This document shows, piece after piece, positions 59,738 to 64,000 of a stretch of 64,000 nucleotides of DNA. Every line of letters begins with the position of its first letter. Position 1 is the first letter of the stretch. The translations under genes were made by a program, and so were the position numbers. The notes under the pieces are model-generated. The model was not told the DNA's origin. It ran no database searches and saw only the letters and a list, made by a program, of their open reading frames with translations. The stretch spans positions 96,979 to 160,978 of the forward strand of contig JACGCK010000107.1 of NCBI GenBank assembly GCA_014925825.1. Direction: 5' to 3'. Source of the DNA: Pholiota molesta (taxonomy: Eukaryota > Basidiomycota > Agaricomycetes > Agaricales > Strophariaceae).

Positions 59738-62704
59738 ATGGCACAGCGCGGCGACTGGCAGCAAGGGCGTGGGACAGCGAGGCGGACGCGGCCGGAGCCC
59801 GCGGACCAGCAGATCCGAGGCGGGGCTGGATCTGGTAGGGGGGGGAACGGGGGCGCTCAGCGCCACTTTTCCGACCCCTTCCAGCAAACGGCCCCCACAT
59901 ACCAAAATCCATTTGGAGGGTACTACCCTCTGGACCACCGATGATGGGACAATCCCATCCACCACCACCAACGATGGGCAACCCCATCCCTCATACAAAT
60001 CAACCAGGTGGATCCTACCACCCCCCACCACCAAACCATGGAGGATACCATCCCCCACCCACGAGAAACCGCACCCGGCCCGAGCCTGAACGCGCACGCA
60101 ATCAGACCAACCCCCTCACCCTAGGGACAATGGCAACAGAACGCCCCTAGGAAGAACAAGGGGAAACAGAGAGCACGGAGTGTGGGACTCAGCGCCACAG
60201 GATGACGAGGAACGAGGCAACCAAGCGCCTCAATGAAGCGGCTACTCAGAGCAGGGATCTCGATGTCCCTAGAAGGAGACGAGCCCGATGATGAGACGGC
60301 CATCCTCATCAACGAGATCCTCCTACGCCTGGAAAAGCCCCGAGCGGAGGTGGACCACCTCCGCACAGCGGAATGCGACTCTCAGGAAGGGCCGCAAACG
60401 AGAAGCGCCATCCGAAGAGGACCGCGATGAAGAACAACGCCCCCCAAAACGGCGTGACTTCCAAGCCAGCGAGGGACGGAGGGTCCTCGTACACCCATAC
60501 ACCCAACCCACCTGTAGGGCATGCCCTACCACCAGCACCACACGACGAGCGCGTAGAGAGGGCCGGACCCTCACAACCGCGACGAAACATGCGCGCGTCG
60601 TCGTCGCGCCAGCCGCGATACGAAACGAGGGACCCACCCTCAGCGTACGAAGAGGACATCAAGATGGACACGGATGCGTACATCCCGTTCGTACCAAGGG
60701 GATTCGGACCAGTGACACTCGTCACGATGCCACCCAGCTACCCCGCCCCGCCTGCCGTCGAGAACGACCCAACAATCGAGCGGGCATCGGCCCCCTCGCG
60801 ACTCCGACGAAAGCTCGAGCGATGAGTCTGTTGAGTTGTGGGACGAAAGACCCACAAAGCATTGCTCGCGCGCAGGGCGGTGACTGGCCATCAGAGGCGG
60901 ACCTCAGGAAATCGCCGAAGCACAATCGCGACGTGAAGGAAGAGAAGGAGTTGAGGGGCTAAAGCCCTCGCCGAGAAGAGACGACGAGTCGAACGACAAA
61001 TGTCTGGACGTGTTTCCAGACGGACTTGGGTGGTAAGGATACCACCCTCAAAACTCAATTGAGCGTAACAACGCCATGCTCGGGATGTGGCCGAGACAGA
61101 GGATCTACTACTCGGCCCGCACCCAACATCGTGTATGTTGGCCCAGAGTGCGGCTTGTGGCGTCTCAATTCGAGATGCAGAATCAATCAGGGTACCGCCC
61201 TGTTCATGGGCACCCCCTCTACTCGCGTGTTCCAAGGGGCGTCCCACGCAATCCAGAGGAGCTCGATCGTCTCATGACGATTGCCACCAACGCTCGTCTG
61301 GATGACACGGTGCGTATGGAGGCCTACTGCCTCCTAACCGAGTTCCACACCGTCATCGGGCGCATACACCCAGCGTTATGGGATCGCACCATGGCCGCAT
61401 TCATGGATTCTGGATTCAACCAGAGCTACCAACCAGATGTGGGGCCACACTTTATGGGACCTGCACCCATAGCACGCGACTTCTCTCGAGCAATAAGTGA
61501 GCAACCCATCCAACAGCACACGAGGTTGCGGGCATGCCCCACACCTGATCCCCGTGAATCGTTAAACCAGGACGTCATGGGTCCAATACATCATGCTACA
61601 TGGACGGCCAGGTTCATCCAACCCATTCCTGGGGGTGGTCATGGGACCACTCCTACCGCATCCATCGGTCGCTCCCCTGTTCGGTTATGGCCTCGGAAGG
61701 ATGCTGGCCCCCGCCAACTCCCACGCGCGATCAGTCTTCATGCGGCTGTACGCCGCACTGACTGCAATGCCTTTCCGTTACACGGATGCTGTTGCCGCGC
61801 AACAACGTCAACAATCCAGGCGCACCAATGCACCCCCAAGCTGGCCCCGCAGTTCGTGTTTCCAGCGCCTAGTCATCGACGACCGCCATGCGTCGAATAT
61901 GACGATTGAGGACATCATCCCAAGTCCTCATTCATAACTGCATCCCAACCGATTGGGTCGATCACGCATATCTGTACGGGCTGCAATTCTTGGACCCAGC
62001 ACTACCATGGATCGGCCCTCGATAGGGCACTACTGGATGAGCAGGAACAATGAGCGCCTGCCACCGACTTGACCAATATGGCGCCCCGCCTGCGATACCC
62101 CGCATGGGATGGGCTGGAGGCACCCAACGGAGGACGAGATCCTCCGTATGCCATATAATCCTCGACACCGAGGAACAACGAGGGGTGTTTAGTCCTCAAC
62201 GCGCGAGGATGGCTGCTGACAGGCGATACACCATATCGCCGCTACCTATCCGGGCGCTCGCGCAACGACGCCGATACACCCATATCGCCGCTAACCTATC
62301 CGGGCGCTCGCGCAACGACGCCGACGCGGGTGTCGCGGAGTTACGTGCGAGATTGCTGGCTGCAACAGCCATTACCACCAACACCGCAATCGCACCGCCG
62401 CCTCCGCCCCCACCTCCCTGCCGCGTTGCCCACGAGCAAGCAGTGACGATGCAACCGCTAACGCGGTTGCTAGCACTACATCTTCACTCGTTAACACGAA
62501 TGATACAACGCTCCGATGGCACGCAGGACCGCCGTCATGGGAGAACACGGACGATGGGGGCGAAAACCACGCGAACGACCACGACGACCCACCTCCACCA
62601 TCACAACCACACATGGAGGACTAACAGTCCTCCTGCAACCAATCATCATCATATGGACTTGGCCATATTCTTGTTAAATTTTGTTAGAGATCGCGCAGCG
62701 ATCT
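59738..62704 (+). CDS. Additional retrotransposon coding region (ORF3), unknown function, frame-broken
   Basis: Between the chromodomain stop and the polypurine tract lie about 3 kb that read as a protein if frames are joined. It starts MAQRGDWQQGRGTARRTRP at 59738, followed by a Pro/His/Gly-rich part (SHPPPPTMGNPIPHTNQPGG), LRAGISMSLEGDEPDDETAI, and a low-complexity basic region. Then comes a more ordered block: RGVPRNPEELDRLMTIATN, ARLDDTVRMEAYCLLTEFHT, RIHPALWDRTMAAFMDSGF (61230-61420). LLPHPSVAPLFGYGLGRMLA and a C-terminal part follow. No zinc knuckle, protease, envelope signal peptide or transmembrane helix is seen. The exact ends are unclear; the ordered block may be a second gag-like or accessory protein, by guess only. 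Confidence 0.45.
62225..62322 (+). repeat. Tandem duplication, 48 + 50 bp, in ORF3 region
   Basis: Copies 62225-62272 and 62273-62322, both starting GATACACC and ending CGCAACGACGCC. They differ only by CC/CCC and A/AA run length. Confidence 0.9.
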
Positions 62705-62705
62705 C

Positions 62706-62714
62706 AAGGGGGGG
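62706..62714 (+). other. Polypurine tract (plus-strand primer site)
   Basis: AAGGGGGGG followed by TA and the 3' LTR, the expected position for priming second-strand DNA synthesis. Confidence 0.8.
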
Positions 62715-62716
62715 TA

Positions 62717-62910
62717 TGTCACGGGCGTGCCCCGTGACGCATCATATTATATCTTGTTTGGCAATCACCCTCGGTGATGCCACTATTTAAGTACTTGCAT
62801 TTGTAATCAAGACAGTAGATCTTTTGCTTGTACCACGTAGTCTACCAATTATATTGGTTTCTGGCTTAGTTTGTACAGCTTAAGAACTACCCGTAAAGCG
62901 CCGCTTTACA
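62717..62910 (+). repeat. 3' LTR (194 bp)
   Basis: No base substitution relative to the 5' LTR; the three length differences all fall in A or T runs. Confidence 0.93.
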
Positions 62911-64000
62911 TTTGGATTGTAGCCGAATAAATCCTGGACCTTCAATAACCTATGGGTATATGGGGCCCATCGGATAATGGATTTGATCATCGTCATGCTG
63001 CTGGTATGCGTATGTTTCCCAAATGGAACCTGCCGTCCATTCAATGACTTGTCCTTTGCACATATCCAAGTATCCGAATTGGAGGCAGGAGGGTTTGTAC
63101 TGGGATTAGGCTGAGAAAAACATCCGTGTATCAACCGCAGGGGTCAACCGAGCAATTGGAGTCGATCTACCAGACTCTGATTTGAAGGAAGAGATAAATG
63201 TATTAGTAGTGCACTACACCATAGATGTTAGAATGTACCTGTAACTGGGGGAGTGTGCTTGACTGGGTCCTATGTCGTGAAAAGTGGTTGATGAATGCAA
63301 GTGGCGAGGTTTGTGATGCAGGTTCTATTGTTCCAGAAGCCCATGTTCTTCTTGACTAGGCTCTTGCACACATTACTGTCTCGATGCTTCTGGAGCTGAA
63401 CAGTAGAAGCGCTTCACTGTGAGCGGGAGGAGCTTTGTTGCAAAAGATTGCACTTGATTAACTCAGTATTTGACCCAGAATCTTTCCCAGATGTTGTAAG
63501 GCACTGAGTGACCGGAAGGCGTCTGAAAGACTACAGTCTCGATTGGATTCTTAAGAACTGCAGTAGTATAATTCTTGGAGTTAGAAGGCATTGCGTATAC
63601 AATGAGCTGTAGAGATTTGGAATATTTGATGTTTTATTGCTGTAGTTTTTTGACGCAGTACTTATACGATTCCTGTTAGTACTATTTGAGTACTATGCTT
63701 TGGAAATTTGGTGCTTTCATTTCAGACTTTCAGTGTCGGGGCTTTAATCTCGCGGCTTTTACTAATAAATTGGACATAGATATTACAAACATAAGGTTTA
63801 CAACCAAACACCGAGACATAATTTCACAGGATGAGCTGTTTTATAAGACGTTAAAATGAAGTTTGCAGTTAGCAAAGCAGTCAGTGCGAGTCACCGAGGA
63901 CGTTGCAATATCTACGCGAGATAAATTGGATCAGTCCAAATTTGGCTGTCATTACGCAGTGTTTGTCGGACGTCGTCCCCATTGGGACATTGGTGGGTAT
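62911..64000. other. AT-rich flank without a recognisable gene
   Basis: Only short open frames; no family signature, tRNA or repeat recognised. Confidence 0.55.

Larger units (their letters stand above)
52206..62910 (+). mobile_element. Ty3/gypsy LTR retrotransposon, chromovirus type, 10.7 kb
   Basis: Bounded by near-identical LTRs (52206-52396 and 62717-62910) beginning TGTCACGGG and ending CTTTACA. Internal order is gag with CCHC knuckle, aspartic protease, reverse transcriptase, RNase H, integrase and chromodomain: the Ty3/gypsy order, with a C-terminal chromodomain as in chromoviruses. A purine tract (AAGGGGGGG) precedes the 3' LTR. An extra ~3-kb region follows the chromodomain. No target duplication is visible (TGACT before, TTTGG after). 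Confidence 0.95.

Noticed and set aside
59561..60097. 178-codon minus-strand frame in the retrotransposon
   Set aside because: Complement of the Pro/Gly-rich ORF3 start; repetitive composition explains the open frame.
52206..62910. Envelope gene, i.e. an errantivirus-like element
   Set aside because: No signal peptide, furin site or transmembrane helix seen downstream of pol.
1..64000. tRNA, rRNA or CRISPR arrays
   Set aside because: No T-loop GGTTCRANYCC in a cloverleaf context, no rRNA core sequence and no regularly spaced direct repeats were seen by eye.

Overview
The window looks like chromosomal DNA of a filamentous basidiomycete, probably an agaricomycete. Genes are split by many short introns (about 50-75 nt, GT...AG). 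Several families are typical of that group: a 7-TM hypothetical family, kinase-like genes with degenerate C-termini, stand-alone adenylating enzymes and DMATS prenyltransferases. The exact species cannot be told from the sequence.

Layout. 1-9.3 kb: 3' part of a kinase gene, a stand-alone AMP-binding (adenylating) enzyme, then a 2,145-bp non-autonomous DNA element with long terminal inverted repeats and a CTGGAT target duplication. 9.3-19 kb: an amino-acid permease, an MFS efflux transporter containing a 7-nt micro-exon, and a 7-TM hypothetical protein. 19.2-25.8 kb: a DMATS-type aromatic prenyltransferase (copy 1) and an unstable patch holding a degenerate kinase-like gene, an inverted fragment of it, and a direct duplication of a transposon-like gene fragment. 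25.8-36.2 kb: a compact housekeeping block: SET5-like methyltransferase, small membrane protein, complex I LYR subunit (NDUFA6/B14), HASP28/PDAP1 protein, mitochondrial PPR-like protein, RRM-SR splicing factor and a RINGv E3 ligase. 38.5-46.4 kb: a secreted GMC oxidoreductase, an SDR, a BAP31/Yet3 ER protein and the proteasomal deubiquitinase Ubp6/USP14. 48-50 kb: DMATS copy 2, inverted relative to copy 1 within a ~2-kb duplication that also carries the promoter and 3' flank. 52.2-62.9 kb: a 10.7-kb Ty3/gypsy chromovirus-type LTR retrotransposon with an extra, unrecognised ~3-kb coding region before the 3' LTR.

The strongest window-wide signal concerns data quality. Almost every host gene keeps a clean protein family match only if the reading hops frame at isolated points, nearly always where one base is missing, often in a homopolymer. 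The two LTRs, the two DMATS copies and a 48/50-bp tandem duplication differ from each other in the same way. I read this as homopolymer under-calling in the assembly rather than mass pseudogenisation, so gene models here cover intact spans with the suspected frame breaks noted.

Functionally, two prenyltransferases, an adenylating enzyme, a GMC oxidoreductase, an SDR and an MFS exporter lie within about 47 kb. They could contribute to specialised metabolism. However, conserved housekeeping genes separate them, so a true biosynthetic cluster is only a hypothesis.
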